From positions 1 to 39,628 of the forward strand of contig JAHZIX010000037.1 in NCBI GenBank assembly GCA_022601195.1: DNA of 39,628 bases, given 5' to 3'. The stretch comes from Deltaproteobacteria bacterium (GTDB lineage Bacteria; Acidobacteriota; Thermoanaerobaculia; Multivoradales; JAHZIX01). This document shows positions 8,373-16,704 of this stretch, one piece after another. How positions within the stretch are numbered: position 1 is the stretch's first letter; every line of letters starts with the position of its first letter. The notes beneath the pieces were generated by a model that did no database searches, was not told the DNA's origin, and saw nothing but the letters and a program-made list of their open reading frames with translations. The position numbers and the translations under genes were made by a program.

Positions 8373-8981
8373 GTGGAACAGGGAACTGCCTTTACGGAAG
8401 TTCTAGCTGCCCATGCGCGAGGGGAAGAGGGAGCGTTTGGGAAGCTGGTCTCTATGGTCTATGAGGATCTGCGCCGCATGGCTCACTTCAAGCTCCAAGG
8501 TAGGCCTCGCCAGACCTTGGACACCAAGGCTTTGGTTCACGAGACTTTCCTGAAGATCGCTGCCCGAGAGGATCCTCATTGGCGAGATCGAGGCCATTTT
8601 CGCGCTTCTTTCGCCCAAGCGATGCGACATATTTTGGTGGACGCTGCCCGGAATCGGTTGTCCGGCAAGAGAGGGAAAGGGCAAGCGGACGCAACTCTCA
8701 CGGAAGCCTTGGTAGGGGAGCAGCGCCACGCCGAAGATGTCTTGGCGGTGGATCAGGCTCTTGGGCGACTGCGTCATTTGGATGACCGGATTTCCCGGGT
8801 GGTGGAGTGTCGTTTCTTCGCCGGGATGACCGAGCCGGAGACGGCGGAGTGCCTCGGGGTTTCCGCCCGGACGGTGCATCGGGATTGGCTGCGGGCTCGA
8901 GGATGGTTGCGCCAGTATCTGGATGCTGGCCCCAAGGCGGGAGGTGCTGATGGCAAAGCACCAGGGCTCGACAGACCATGA
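8373..8981 (+). CDS. ECF-like RNA polymerase sigma factor (TIGR02999/Sigma70_ECF type)
   Basis: The start is GTG at 8373, with GAGGAGA at 8358-8364 as ribosome site. The 202-residue protein has a region-2 helix set (GEEGAFGKLVSMVYEDLRRMAHFKL), the group's characteristic TLDTKALVHETFLKIA segment, and RASFAQAMRHILVDAARNR. Region 4 has a helix-turn-helix, MTEPETAECLGVSARTVHRDW (about residues 151-171). No anti-sigma gene is adjacent. Instead its TGA overlaps the ATG of a Ser/Thr kinase gene (ATGA), the usual arrangement for this sigma group in Acidobacteriota and Planctomycetota. It probably directs transcription of its own operon; whether the kinase phosphorylates it is unknown. The C-terminal 25 residues are Gly/Ala-rich. 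Confidence 0.92.
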   Translation: MEQGTAFTEVLAAHARGEEGAFGKLVSMVYEDLRRMAHFKLQGRPRQTLDTKALVHETFLKIAAREDPHWRDRGHFRASFAQAMRHILVDAARNRLSGKRGKGQADATLTEALVGEQRHAEDVLAVDQALGRLRHLDDRISRVVECRFFAGMTEPETAECLGVSARTVHRDWLRARGWLRQYLDAGPKAGGADGKAPGLDRP

Positions 8982-11692
8982 GCCAAGACGACTCAGAGGA
9001 GGGCCACGGGTTCACTGAGCTGGCGAAGGCCGATCAGGTCTTCGCTCATGCCTTGAATCTGGAGGGCGATCGGCGCTGGGAGTTCGTGGCGGCAGCCTGT
9101 GGGGAAGATCGGCGGCTGCGGATGCAAGTGGAAGGCTTGATTCGAGCTGCTTTGGAGACTCACTCCCTACTGCGTCGGGGAGGTGCCGTGGGCAATGGCC
9201 TTCTAGATCATATTCCCGAGCAGCGGCCGGAGACTCCACCGCTGGAAGCTCTGGCGTTGGAAACTCACTCTTTGAAAGAAGGCTCGGTCCTCGAAGAGCG
9301 CTACCGGATTGTGCGGCGTCTGGGAGCCGGGGGCATGGGAGTGGTCTATCTGGCGGAGCGAGCGGACGGTCAGTTTGATCACCAGGTGGCCTTGAAAGTG
9401 ATTCGCAGTGGTGCCAGTCGTCAGGCCGCGGAGCGTTTTCTGCGCGAGCGGCAGATTCTGGCAGGCCTTTCTCACCAACATATCGCTCGCCTTCTGGACG
9501 GTGGGGTCAGCTCTTCCGGCCAGTCCTATCTAGTGATGGAGTACGTCAAGGGAGAGCCCATTGACCAATACTGTCGCAGCAACGGCCTCGGGTTGAATGA
9601 CCGCCTGCGATTGCTGTGCGACGTTTGCGATGCGGTGCAGGAAGCCCATCTTCAACTCATCGTGCATCGGGACCTGAAGCCCTCCAATATTCTGGTCACC
9701 GGAGAAGGGGAAGTGAAGCTCCTGGACTTTGGCATCGCCAAGCTATTGCAGTCGGAGGAAGCTGCGGACCTGACTGCCGGCCTGGCCATGACCCCTCAAT
9801 ACGCAAGCCCGGAGCAATACCGCGGTGAAGCCATCACAGTACTCTCGGATGTCTATCAACTGGGTCTGGTGGCCTATGAGGTGCTGGCGGGCTCGAGACC
9901 CTACGAGGTCTCCACGGCCACTCCCCAGGAGGCTGCCCAGCGGATTTGCGAACGAGACCCGGATCGCCCCAGCGCTGCAGCCCGGTCTTTGAGCGGGGAT
10001 TCTTCGCAGAGACCCCTACCCAGGGAGAGGATCTCTCCGACGGAATCGACATCGTCTTTTCACCGGGAGTTGAAGGGTGATTTGGATGCGGTGGTCCTCA
10101 AGGCTTTGTCGAAGGAGCCTCAGAGGCGCTATGGGTCAGCGAGTCGGTTGCGAGAAGATTTCGAGAACTTCCTGGCTGGCCGGCCGGTAACCGCCCGTCC
10201 ACCCGGCCTGGGTTACCGGCTCGGGAAATTTCTAGGCCGGAACCGGGTGGCAGCTTCCATCGCCAGTCTCAGCCTTGGAGCCATCCTCACCGCCTCAGTG
10301 GTTTTCGCCTATGGGCTGGCCAAGGAACGAGATCGCACCGCGGACAAGGCTCGGCAATCCGATGCGGTGGTGCGTTTTCTGGTGGATCTATTCCAAGGTT
10401 CGGACCCGGAAGAGGTTTCCAGAGGCGATTTGACGGCGCGGGAAATTCTCCAGCGGGGCGCGGCGCGGATCGATACGGAGCTGGTGGACCAACCACTGGC
10501 TCGAGGCCGATTGATGGCCGCCATCGGAGAAATCTTTCGCAGCCTCGGCGACTATTCGAGGAGTCGGGATTTATTTGCTTCTTCCCTCGATCTGCGCCGA
10601 GAAAATCCGGGAGCCGGTCCCCTCGACATCGCAGAATCTTTGGTAGGCCTCGGCGCTGCCGAGTCCCATTTGGGCAAGCGTCAGGAAGGCTACGATCTCC
10701 TGATCCAAGCTCTGGAGCTACGTCGCCGAGAGCTCCCAAAGGATCATCCGGAAATCGCTGGGAGTCTCAAGAATGTGAGTGCGAGTCTCGATCTTCTCGG
10801 TCGTTGGCCGGAGGCCGCTGAGGTGGCGACCGAGGCCTTGGAACTGGCTCAGGCGAACGGCTCCAAGGGAGAGGAGCTAGCGGGGTACCTAGGAGCCTTG
10901 GCGATTCCATTCAGGAAGTCGGGAAGAGTGCTCGAAGCCCGAGAGCTCTTCCAGCAGGCGGTCGAGGAGACCGAGGAAGAGCTGGGGCCGGACCACTGGA
11001 GCCTGGCAGGCTATCTGATCAATTTGGGAACGACCTATTCTTCGGCCGGCGACTACGAAGCGGCGGTGCTTTATTTCGAGAGAGCACTCTCCATTCAAGA
11101 AGCTGCTTTGGGCCCGGTTCATCCCCATCTGGCGATCAATTTAGGGAATTTGGGCACCAGTCTGTTCAAACTCGACCGTTATGAAGAGTCGAGGGAGGTT
11201 CTGGAACGGGCTCTGCGGGTACAGGAAGAGGTCTTCCAGGGAGCTCACCCTTCGATCGCTGAGGCCTTGATGAACCTGGGCATTTTGGAGATCAAAACCG
11301 ATCAACCAGCCCAGGCTCTGCTCCTCTTTCGGCGAGCCTTAGAAATTCAGCGAGAGACTCTCGGCCTAGCTCACCCCTATGTTGCCGTGACTTTGCAAAA
11401 CGTTGGTGACGCTTATGTGGCCATGGGACGAACGGATGAAGCGATCTCTACGTTCCAGGAAGCCTTGGAGAAGATGATCGCCAGCAATGGCCCAGACCAT
11501 GTCCACGTCTCCTGGCCACTCTTTTCCTTGGGCAAGATCCACCTGCAGCAAGGTGAGTTGGACCAGGCCGAGGACTATTTGCGACGAGCCAAGAAGATTC
11601 GCGACAGTACGGAGGTATCCGAGGCGGACCGCCAACTAACGAATGCGGCCTTCCAGGAATTGCAAGACCGGCGAATGCAGGAGGGGCGGTGA
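8978..11692 (+). CDS. Membrane-anchored Ser/Thr protein kinase with C-terminal TPR repeats (kinase 1)
   Basis: The protein has 904 residues. An N-terminal conserved segment (GFTELAKADQVFAHALNLEG) occurs also in the kinase at 16697. The kinase domain (about 109-400) has a glycine loop LGAGGMGVVYLAE, ATP-binding K140 in VALKV, a catalytic loop HRDLKPSN (H230, D232), DFG at 250-252 and TPQYASPEQY in the activation segment, so it should be active. A hydrophobic segment at about 425-446 is followed by a charged KERDRTADKARQ stretch. The rest (about 500-890) is TPR of the tetratricopeptide/Kinesin-light-chain type (repeated A..L..A..I.E..LG..HP), probably on the outer side of the membrane. Its start overlaps the sigma stop. 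A secreted hydrolase gene follows after 108 nt, holding a hairpin, and is a candidate output of the circuit. Confidence 0.93.
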   Translation: MSQDDSEEGHGFTELAKADQVFAHALNLEGDRRWEFVAAACGEDRRLRMQVEGLIRAALETHSLLRRGGAVGNGLLDHIPEQRPETPPLEALALETHSLKEGSVLEERYRIVRRLGAGGMGVVYLAERADGQFDHQVALKVIRSGASRQAAERFLRERQILAGLSHQHIARLLDGGVSSSGQSYLVMEYVKGEPIDQYCRSNGLGLNDRLRLLCDVCDAVQEAHLQLIVHRDLKPSNILVTGEGEVKLLDFGIAKLLQSEEAADLTAGLAMTPQYASPEQYRGEAITVLSDVYQLGLVAYEVLAGSRPYEVSTATPQEAAQRICERDPDRPSAAARSLSGDSSQRPLPRERISPTESTSSFHRELKGDLDAVVLKALSKEPQRRYGSASRLREDFENFLAGRPVTARPPGLGYRLGKFLGRNRVAASIASLSLGAILTASVVFAYGLAKERDRTADKARQSDAVVRFLVDLFQGSDPEEVSRGDLTAREILQRGAARIDTELVDQPLARGRLMAAIGEIFRSLGDYSRSRDLFASSLDLRRENPGAGPLDIAESLVGLGAAESHLGKRQEGYDLLIQALELRRRELPKDHPEIAGSLKNVSASLDLLGRWPEAAEVATEALELAQANGSKGEELAGYLGALAIPFRKSGRVLEARELFQQAVEETEEELGPDHWSLAGYLINLGTTYSSAGDYEAAVLYFERALSIQEAALGPVHPHLAINLGNLGTSLFKLDRYEESREVLERALRVQEEVFQGAHPSIAEALMNLGILEIKTDQPAQALLLFRRALEIQRETLGLAHPYVAVTLQNVGDAYVAMGRTDEAISTFQEALEKMIASNGPDHVHVSWPLFSLGKIHLQQGELDQAEDYLRRAKKIRDSTEVSEADRQLTNAAFQELQDRRMQEGR

Positions 11693-11734
11693 GAAAAGCT
11701 TAGCGCTGGCGGTGAGTATGGCAGGAATTTCCCA

Positions 11735-11793
11735 CCTTTCTCGTGGGGAAGAAAGAAGGAGGGAACTGTCCCTTCTTCCTTTCCTCAGAAAGG
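11735..11793 (+). promoter_or_regulatory. 5' leader hairpin burying the Shine-Dalgarno (copy 1)
   Basis: CCTTTCT at 11735-11741 is the exact reverse complement of AGAAAGG at 11787-11793, which is the ribosome site 7 nt before the ATG. The space between folds further: GGGGAA with TTCCTC, and GAAGGAGGGA with TCCCTTCTTC, each allowing one G-U pair, around an ACTG loop. There is no U-tract, so it is not a typical terminator. The same architecture precedes the two paralogous genes, with changed but still pairing inner stems. Confidence 0.7.
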
Positions 11794-11800
11794 CCAGCTC

Positions 11801-14014
11801 ATGATTCACTCTCGAACTCTCTCTGCTTCCCAATTCCCAGGTTTCCCTAAAACCCCCGGTCGGGTCCTCTCAGCGATCTTCGGACTCGTCCTTTTTTTCC
11901 TCTTCTCTCACCAAGCCGACGCGGAGATTTCCCTTCCGCCCATCGAATGCGGCGGGTCTTGCAGTCCCATCGTTTTCGACGGCGAGGTTCAGCCGTTGGA
12001 TTTTGCCAACGGGGTCAAGGCACCACTGCAGGACTTTGTGAACGGTTCTGCCGACAGCGAGCTCTTCCTGGCGGCGGAAGACGGCATTCTGTATATCGGT
12101 TTGCGGCTGCCGAAGACGGAAGTCGGTGAACTCTTTCTCTACTTCGATGGCGACCGGGATGACACCCTCTCTTCGAGCTCGCCAAATGCTTTGGCTCCTC
12201 GATCCGAGGATCGTTCCTTGTGGGTCGAGTATTTGACAGAGGATTTTCCAGCCCTCACCCAACCCATCCAGAGCATGGGGCAGAACGGCGATTGGGTGGA
12301 GGTGACCAACCCGGATGATCTTTGGGACATCAAAGTGGGATTCGCTAAGCCTTGGGACGATCCGGACTTTGTCCACCTGGAGGTGCGAGTGGATATGAAA
12401 CCAGCCTCCACCACCTTCAATGAACCTCTGGATACAGGCCTGCTTGGCCTAGGAATCCATCACATGGCCGGGGGTGGGGCGGTTCAGTCCCTGCCCAACG
12501 ACCCCATGGGACCGCCGGCCGAAGAGCAAACTCTCACCTGGGAGACCTTGCTCTTTGAGTTACCCAAGACGATTCCTCTGCAAATCGCATCCTGGAACAT
12601 CGGCCAAATGCCGTCGGTCATTCCGGACGCTGGTGCAGGGGAGCCCGATGATTTCGCTAGAAAGCTGGCCGGGCTGGAGATCGCTTGCATCAATGAGGCT
12701 TGGAGCGATGAGGATAGAGTAGAGTTGGTGAAGGTTCTCAACGAAGTGCAGGAAAGCAATGGACAGGCTCCCGTGCAGGCCGTTGGGCTACCTCCCGACG
12801 ATCAAGGTGGACAAACCACCGGCTTACTTCTGCTTTCTGCGCGGCCTTTCATTCAGTATGAGGTGCGAGAGTTCAATTCGGACCATTGCGCGGGTTGGGA
12901 CTGTGAGCAGGATAAAGGAGCTATTTGGGGGCGGATTCTCTTCGAAGGAGGAGCCCCAACCTTTAATGATGGCCAGCAACCGGGAAATGCAGATCACTTT
13001 ATTGATGTTTATTGCACCCACCTTCAGTCCGGTGATGAGCATGCCAGCGTTCGTTCCCAGCAGTTGGATGCGCTGAAGCATTTCATCGACACCACCCGCG
13101 CTCCGGATCGTCCGGCACTTCTTATGGGCGATTTCAACATCGTCGGTAGCCAACCCTCGTCGCCAAGTTCCGAGTACGACAGCCTGCTCCAGAAGCTGGA
13201 TATCGCCAGCCTAACCCCCTTCGATATGGTCAATAGCTGGACCTCCAGCCGCTATGACCTGGGCGTATCTCCTCTTTCCCCCGGTCCTATGGCGCCGCTC
13301 CAGGGCACGAGCATTCCCGGTGGAGATTGCACGGCGACCATCTTCGACGATTTGGTAGGAGGAACACGGTTGGACTATCTCTTCGTCCTTCCAGCGCCGG
13401 ACCTCTGGCCCTCCTGGGCTATCGCCCTAGGACCCAGTTACACGATTTTTACGGGGTTCGTTCCAACGATTTCCGACGAAGAGTGCCTCTCGGACCATGC
13501 CAAGGTGAAAGCTGTTGTTTCCCTGGTCAAGACCGAGCTTCCCGGCGCCTGGAACCCGACCCGGGACCACCGCATGACCTTTCGTACTCTGCAGCTCACG
13601 GACCATGGCTCCGGAGGCTGTTGCGCGGATTGGTTCACCAAGGAGATTCGCATCGGTAATTCCGAAGCCAGTTTCACCGATGAGCAGACCCCGGACGGAG
13701 ATGTGGTGACTCCCGGTTGGTCGGTGAGTCGTCTCATGTCGACCACCGACGCGGAAGATCTCAAATTGGAAGTCTGGGAGTCGGATTGGCCCAGTGACGA
13801 CGATGTTTATGACTCTTCCGCCCATGGCAAGCACGCTCGCTTTCGCTTCGACCATCTCACCGGTCTCTGGGAGGAGAGTGACAACTCGGCCACCCCGGTG
13901 ACGGCCATCGGCAATTTCAACGACTTCCCCGACGGCATGACTTGGACGACGCAAGGTTCCGGACCGGACGACCATGCCACCGTGGTCCACGCCCTGGAGG
14001 CGGAAGAGCCATAA
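11801..14014 (+). CDS. Secreted endonuclease/exonuclease/phosphatase-fold hydrolase, paralogue 1
   Basis: The protein has 737 residues. A basic start and hydrophobic run (VLSAIFGLVLFFLFSHQADA) form a signal peptide ending near residue 41. Residues about 45-255 form a beta-rich region with a DOMON/CBM9-like look (LFLAAEDGILYIGLRLP, then LFLYFDGDRDD). The catalytic domain (about 260-575) has the fold's motifs: ASWNIGQ (N266), CINEAW (E299), YCTHLQ, MGDFNIVG (D444, N446), RLDYLFV and LSDH (D565, H566). Relatives include DNase I-like nucleases, sphingomyelinases and inositol phosphatases, so a phosphodiester substrate is likely but not identifiable. The last 160 residues, starting near FRTLQLTDHGSGG, are a separate conserved region with many acidic residues (SDWPSDDDVYD), perhaps calcium-binding. 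A ribosome-site-masking hairpin precedes it. Confidence 0.88.
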   Translation: MIHSRTLSASQFPGFPKTPGRVLSAIFGLVLFFLFSHQADAEISLPPIECGGSCSPIVFDGEVQPLDFANGVKAPLQDFVNGSADSELFLAAEDGILYIGLRLPKTEVGELFLYFDGDRDDTLSSSSPNALAPRSEDRSLWVEYLTEDFPALTQPIQSMGQNGDWVEVTNPDDLWDIKVGFAKPWDDPDFVHLEVRVDMKPASTTFNEPLDTGLLGLGIHHMAGGGAVQSLPNDPMGPPAEEQTLTWETLLFELPKTIPLQIASWNIGQMPSVIPDAGAGEPDDFARKLAGLEIACINEAWSDEDRVELVKVLNEVQESNGQAPVQAVGLPPDDQGGQTTGLLLLSARPFIQYEVREFNSDHCAGWDCEQDKGAIWGRILFEGGAPTFNDGQQPGNADHFIDVYCTHLQSGDEHASVRSQQLDALKHFIDTTRAPDRPALLMGDFNIVGSQPSSPSSEYDSLLQKLDIASLTPFDMVNSWTSSRYDLGVSPLSPGPMAPLQGTSIPGGDCTATIFDDLVGGTRLDYLFVLPAPDLWPSWAIALGPSYTIFTGFVPTISDEECLSDHAKVKAVVSLVKTELPGAWNPTRDHRMTFRTLQLTDHGSGGCCADWFTKEIRIGNSEASFTDEQTPDGDVVTPGWSVSRLMSTTDAEDLKLEVWESDWPSDDDVYDSSAHGKHARFRFDHLTGLWEESDNSATPVTAIGNFNDFPDGMTWTTQGSGPDDHATVVHALEAEEP

Positions 14015-14028
14015 CTTAAAGGGGCTCA

Positions 14029-14062
14029 GGGCTTTCCCGAAGGCCAGTGCCCGGGAAGGCCC
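14029..14062 (+). terminator. GC-rich 3' hairpin after hydrolase 1
   Basis: GGGCTTTCCCG at 14029-14039 pairs with CGGGAAGGCCC at 14052-14062 (11 pairs, one G-U) with a 12-nt loop. It lies 15 nt after the stop codon. No U-tract follows, so it may stabilise the 3' end or attenuate rather than terminate strongly. A closely similar hairpin follows hydrolase 2. Confidence 0.45.
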
Positions 14063-14177
14063 CAGCAGTGATGAGGGAGAAAGACCTGCCTGGAGGTCTG
14101 TTCTCCGTAGTCGAGCCAAGTTCGATGGCCAATGACTTTCTGCCTGCCTGGCAATGAGTCATGTCAAGAATTCTCTA

Positions 14178-14236
14178 CCTTTCTCGTGGAGAAGGAAGAA
14201 GGAGGGAACTTCCCCTTCTTCCTTCCTGTAGAAAGG
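14178..14236 (+). promoter_or_regulatory. 5' leader hairpin burying the Shine-Dalgarno (copy 2)
   Basis: CCTTTCT at 14178-14184 pairs exactly with AGAAAGG at 14230-14236, the ribosome site 7 nt before the ATG at 14244. The inner stem is a perfect 12-bp match of GAAGGAAGAAGG with CCTTCTTCCTTC. An alternative local hairpin, TTCTC-GTG-GAGAA, would use part of the outer 5' arm and free the ribosome site. Compared with copies 1 and 3 the inner stem differs in sequence but still pairs. Confidence 0.75.
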
Positions 14237-14243
14237 TAAGCTG

Positions 14244-16457
14244 ATGAGCTGTTTTCGAAGCCTCTTCTCCTCCCCATTTCAGGGCCTTTTCGAGTCCCTG
14301 GGTGGGGGGCTTCCAGCGATCCTCGGGCTCGCTCTTTGTATGACCTTCTCCCATCAAGCTTTCGCGTCGATCACCTTGCCGCCGCTGGAATGTGGCGGTT
14401 CTTGTAGTCCCATTGTTTTCGATGGCGAGATCCAACCAGTGGAATTCGCCAACGGGATCAAAGCGCCCTTGCAGGACTTTGTGAAGGGGTCCGGGAACGG
14501 CGAGCTTTTCCTGGCGGTAGAGAACAGCATTCTGTATATCGGATTGCGGGTTCCAAAGACTGCCATCGGTGAGCTCTTCATCTACTTCGATGGCGCCCGG
14601 GATGACACCCTCTCTTCGAACTTCCCCAGTGCCTTGAGCCCGCGGTCCGAGGACCGGTTCTTATGGGTCGAGTACCTGACAGAAGACTTTCCCGCCCTCT
14701 CCCAGCCGGTGCAGAGCATGGGGCAAAGTGGCAATTGGGTAGAGGTGACCAACCCCAACGATCTCTGGGATATCAAGGTGGGATTCACCAAGCCTTTTGA
14801 CGATCCGGACTTTGTCCATTTGGAGCTGAGAGTGGACATGAAACCTGCCTCCACCAGCTTCAACGAACCTCTAGAGACGGGCATGCTTGGTCTCGGAATT
14901 CATCACATGGCCGGAGGCGGGGCGGTTCAATCCTTGCCCAATAACCCCATGGGACCTCCGGACGAAGAGCAGACTCTCACCTGGGAGACCTTGATCTTTG
15001 ATTTCCCCCAATCGATCCCGTTGAAAATCGCATCCTGGAACATTGGCCAAATGCCCGCGGTGATACCTGATCGAGGTGCGGGGGAGCCGGCCGATTTCGG
15101 TAGATCGCTAGCCGGTAAGGAGATCGCCTGCGTCAATGAAGCTTGGAGCGGCGGGGACAGAGAAGAGTTGCTGAAGACCATCAACGATGTGTTGGTGAGC
15201 AATGGACAAGATCCCATGCAAGCCGTGGGGCTACCTCCGGACGATCAAGGAGGACAAACCACCGGCCTGATGCTCCTTTCCTCGCGACCGTTCATTCAAT
15301 ACGAGGTGCGAGAGTTCGATTCGAACCTGTGCTCAGGATGGGATTGCGAGCAGGACAAAGGGGCCATCTGGGGCCGGATTCTCTTCGAAGGGGGAGCCCC
15401 CACCTTCAACGATGGTTGGCAACCGGGCAATGCGGATCATTTTATTGATGTGTATTGCACCCATCTTCAGACCGGCGGTGCGAATTACGCAGTTCGTTCC
15501 CAGCAGTTGGATGCGCTCAAGCACTTCATCGACACCACCCGCGCCCCGGATCGTCCGGCTATCTTGATGGGCGATTTCAACGTCGTCGGCCTCCAACCTT
15601 CCATGCCGAACTCCGAGTACGACAGCATGATGCAAAAGCTGGATATCGCCACTCTAACCCCATTCGATACGGTCAATAGCTGGACCTCCAGCCTCTATGA
15701 CCTCGGCACCTCTCCTCAGCTCTTCAACCCTACGGCACAGCTCAGGGGCACGGGAATCTCTGATGGAGAGTGCACGGCGACCATTTTCGACGATCTGCTT
15801 GGGGGAAGACGGCTGGATTACATCTTCGTCCTTCCCGCGAAGCACTTATGGCCTTCTTGGGGGATCGCTTCGAATCCCAATTACTCTGTAGACCCCGGTT
15901 TCGTTCCGACGATTTCTGACGAAGAATGCCTCTCGGACCATGCCATGGTTCAATCCGTTCTTTCCTTGGTCAGGACCGAGTTACCCGGTGCCTGGAACCC
16001 GACCCGCCCTCACCGCATGACCTTTCGCACCTTGCAGCTCACCGACCATGGCTCCGGAGGCTATTGCGCGGATTGGTTTACCAAGGAGATCCGCATCGGC
16101 AATTCCGAAGCCAGTTTCTCCGATGGACAGACACCGGACGGGGATGTGGTGACTCCCGGTTGGTCGGTGAGTCGCCTCATGTCGACGACCGACGTAGAGA
16201 ATCTCAAGTTGGAGGTCTGGGAATGGGATTCGCCGAGCGATGACGATGTTTATGACTCTTCTGCCCACGGTAAGCACGCCCGCTTTCGTTTCGACCACTT
16301 TTCCGGTCTCTGGGAGGAGAGTGACAACACGGCAACTCCGGTCACGCCCATCGGTTTTTTCAACGATTTTCCCGACGGCATGACCTGGACGACGCAAGGG
16401 TCCGGGCCGGGCGATCATGCCACCGTGGTCCACGCCCTGGAGGCCGAGGAGCCCTAG
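14244..16457 (+). CDS. Secreted endonuclease/exonuclease/phosphatase-fold hydrolase, paralogue 2
   Basis: This is a 737-residue paralogue of the preceding gene, with the same signal peptide, beta-rich N-terminal region, catalytic domain and C-terminal region, and high identity throughout by eye. The catalytic motifs are all kept: ASWNIGQ, CVNEAW, YCTHLQ, MGDFNVVG, RLDYIFV and LSDH. Differences cluster in surface loops, for example the stretch after NSWTSSLYDLGTSP. The same leader hairpin precedes it and a similar GC-rich hairpin follows it, so the duplication included the flanks. Two intact copies in tandem suggest dosage or substrate diversification rather than decay. The signal peptide should deliver it to the periplasm or outside the cell. 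Confidence 0.88.
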   Translation: MSCFRSLFSSPFQGLFESLGGGLPAILGLALCMTFSHQAFASITLPPLECGGSCSPIVFDGEIQPVEFANGIKAPLQDFVKGSGNGELFLAVENSILYIGLRVPKTAIGELFIYFDGARDDTLSSNFPSALSPRSEDRFLWVEYLTEDFPALSQPVQSMGQSGNWVEVTNPNDLWDIKVGFTKPFDDPDFVHLELRVDMKPASTSFNEPLETGMLGLGIHHMAGGGAVQSLPNNPMGPPDEEQTLTWETLIFDFPQSIPLKIASWNIGQMPAVIPDRGAGEPADFGRSLAGKEIACVNEAWSGGDREELLKTINDVLVSNGQDPMQAVGLPPDDQGGQTTGLMLLSSRPFIQYEVREFDSNLCSGWDCEQDKGAIWGRILFEGGAPTFNDGWQPGNADHFIDVYCTHLQTGGANYAVRSQQLDALKHFIDTTRAPDRPAILMGDFNVVGLQPSMPNSEYDSMMQKLDIATLTPFDTVNSWTSSLYDLGTSPQLFNPTAQLRGTGISDGECTATIFDDLLGGRRLDYIFVLPAKHLWPSWGIASNPNYSVDPGFVPTISDEECLSDHAMVQSVLSLVRTELPGAWNPTRPHRMTFRTLQLTDHGSGGYCADWFTKEIRIGNSEASFSDGQTPDGDVVTPGWSVSRLMSTTDVENLKLEVWEWDSPSDDDVYDSSAHGKHARFRFDHFSGLWEESDNTATPVTPIGFFNDFPDGMTWTTQGSGPGDHATVVHALEAEEP

Positions 16458-16481
16458 GTCCTGGGGACTTTGAGGATCTTG

Positions 16482-16515
16482 AGGCTTTCCCGGGCCCTGG
16501 TCTTCGGGAAAGCCT
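16482..16515 (+). terminator. GC-rich 3' hairpin after hydrolase 2
   Basis: AGGCTTTCCCG at 16482-16492 is perfectly complementary to CGGGAAAGCCT at 16505-16515, with a 12-nt loop. It lies about 25 nt after the stop codon. It matches the position and sequence of the hairpin after hydrolase 1. No long U-tract follows, so function as a terminator is only likely. Confidence 0.5.
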
Positions 16516-16665
16516 TCGCCCTCTCATAGAAACAAAGAGGGAGGATTTGGTGGTTCGAGAGTGATGCCGTGTCAGACTCTGCTGGCTGGCCTTCTCTTGT
16601 CGTCCCTACCCAGGGTCTGACCAGAAGGATTTGGATCCTGCTCAATGAGGAGCTGGAGGGGCTGA

Positions 16666-16704
16666 ATGAGCCTAGGAGATCCGAGAAAGATTTGGGGTGC
16701 CTGA
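16666..16704 (+). CDS. Possible 12-codon leader peptide overlapping the kinase 2 start
   Basis: An ATG at 16666 preceded by GGAGGGG at 16655-16661 opens a frame reading MSLGDPRKIWGA and stops at TGA 16702-16704, which lies just inside the kinase gene starting with GTG at 16697. Its ribosome site is better than the one seen for the GTG. It could couple translation of the kinase. No conservation evidence is available in the window, since kinase 1 starts differently. Confidence 0.25.
   Translation: MSLGDPRKIWGA

Noticed and set aside
11735..11793. Leader hairpin as an intrinsic terminator of kinase 1
   Set aside because: There is no U-tract, and the 3' arm is the ribosome site of the next gene in all three copies.
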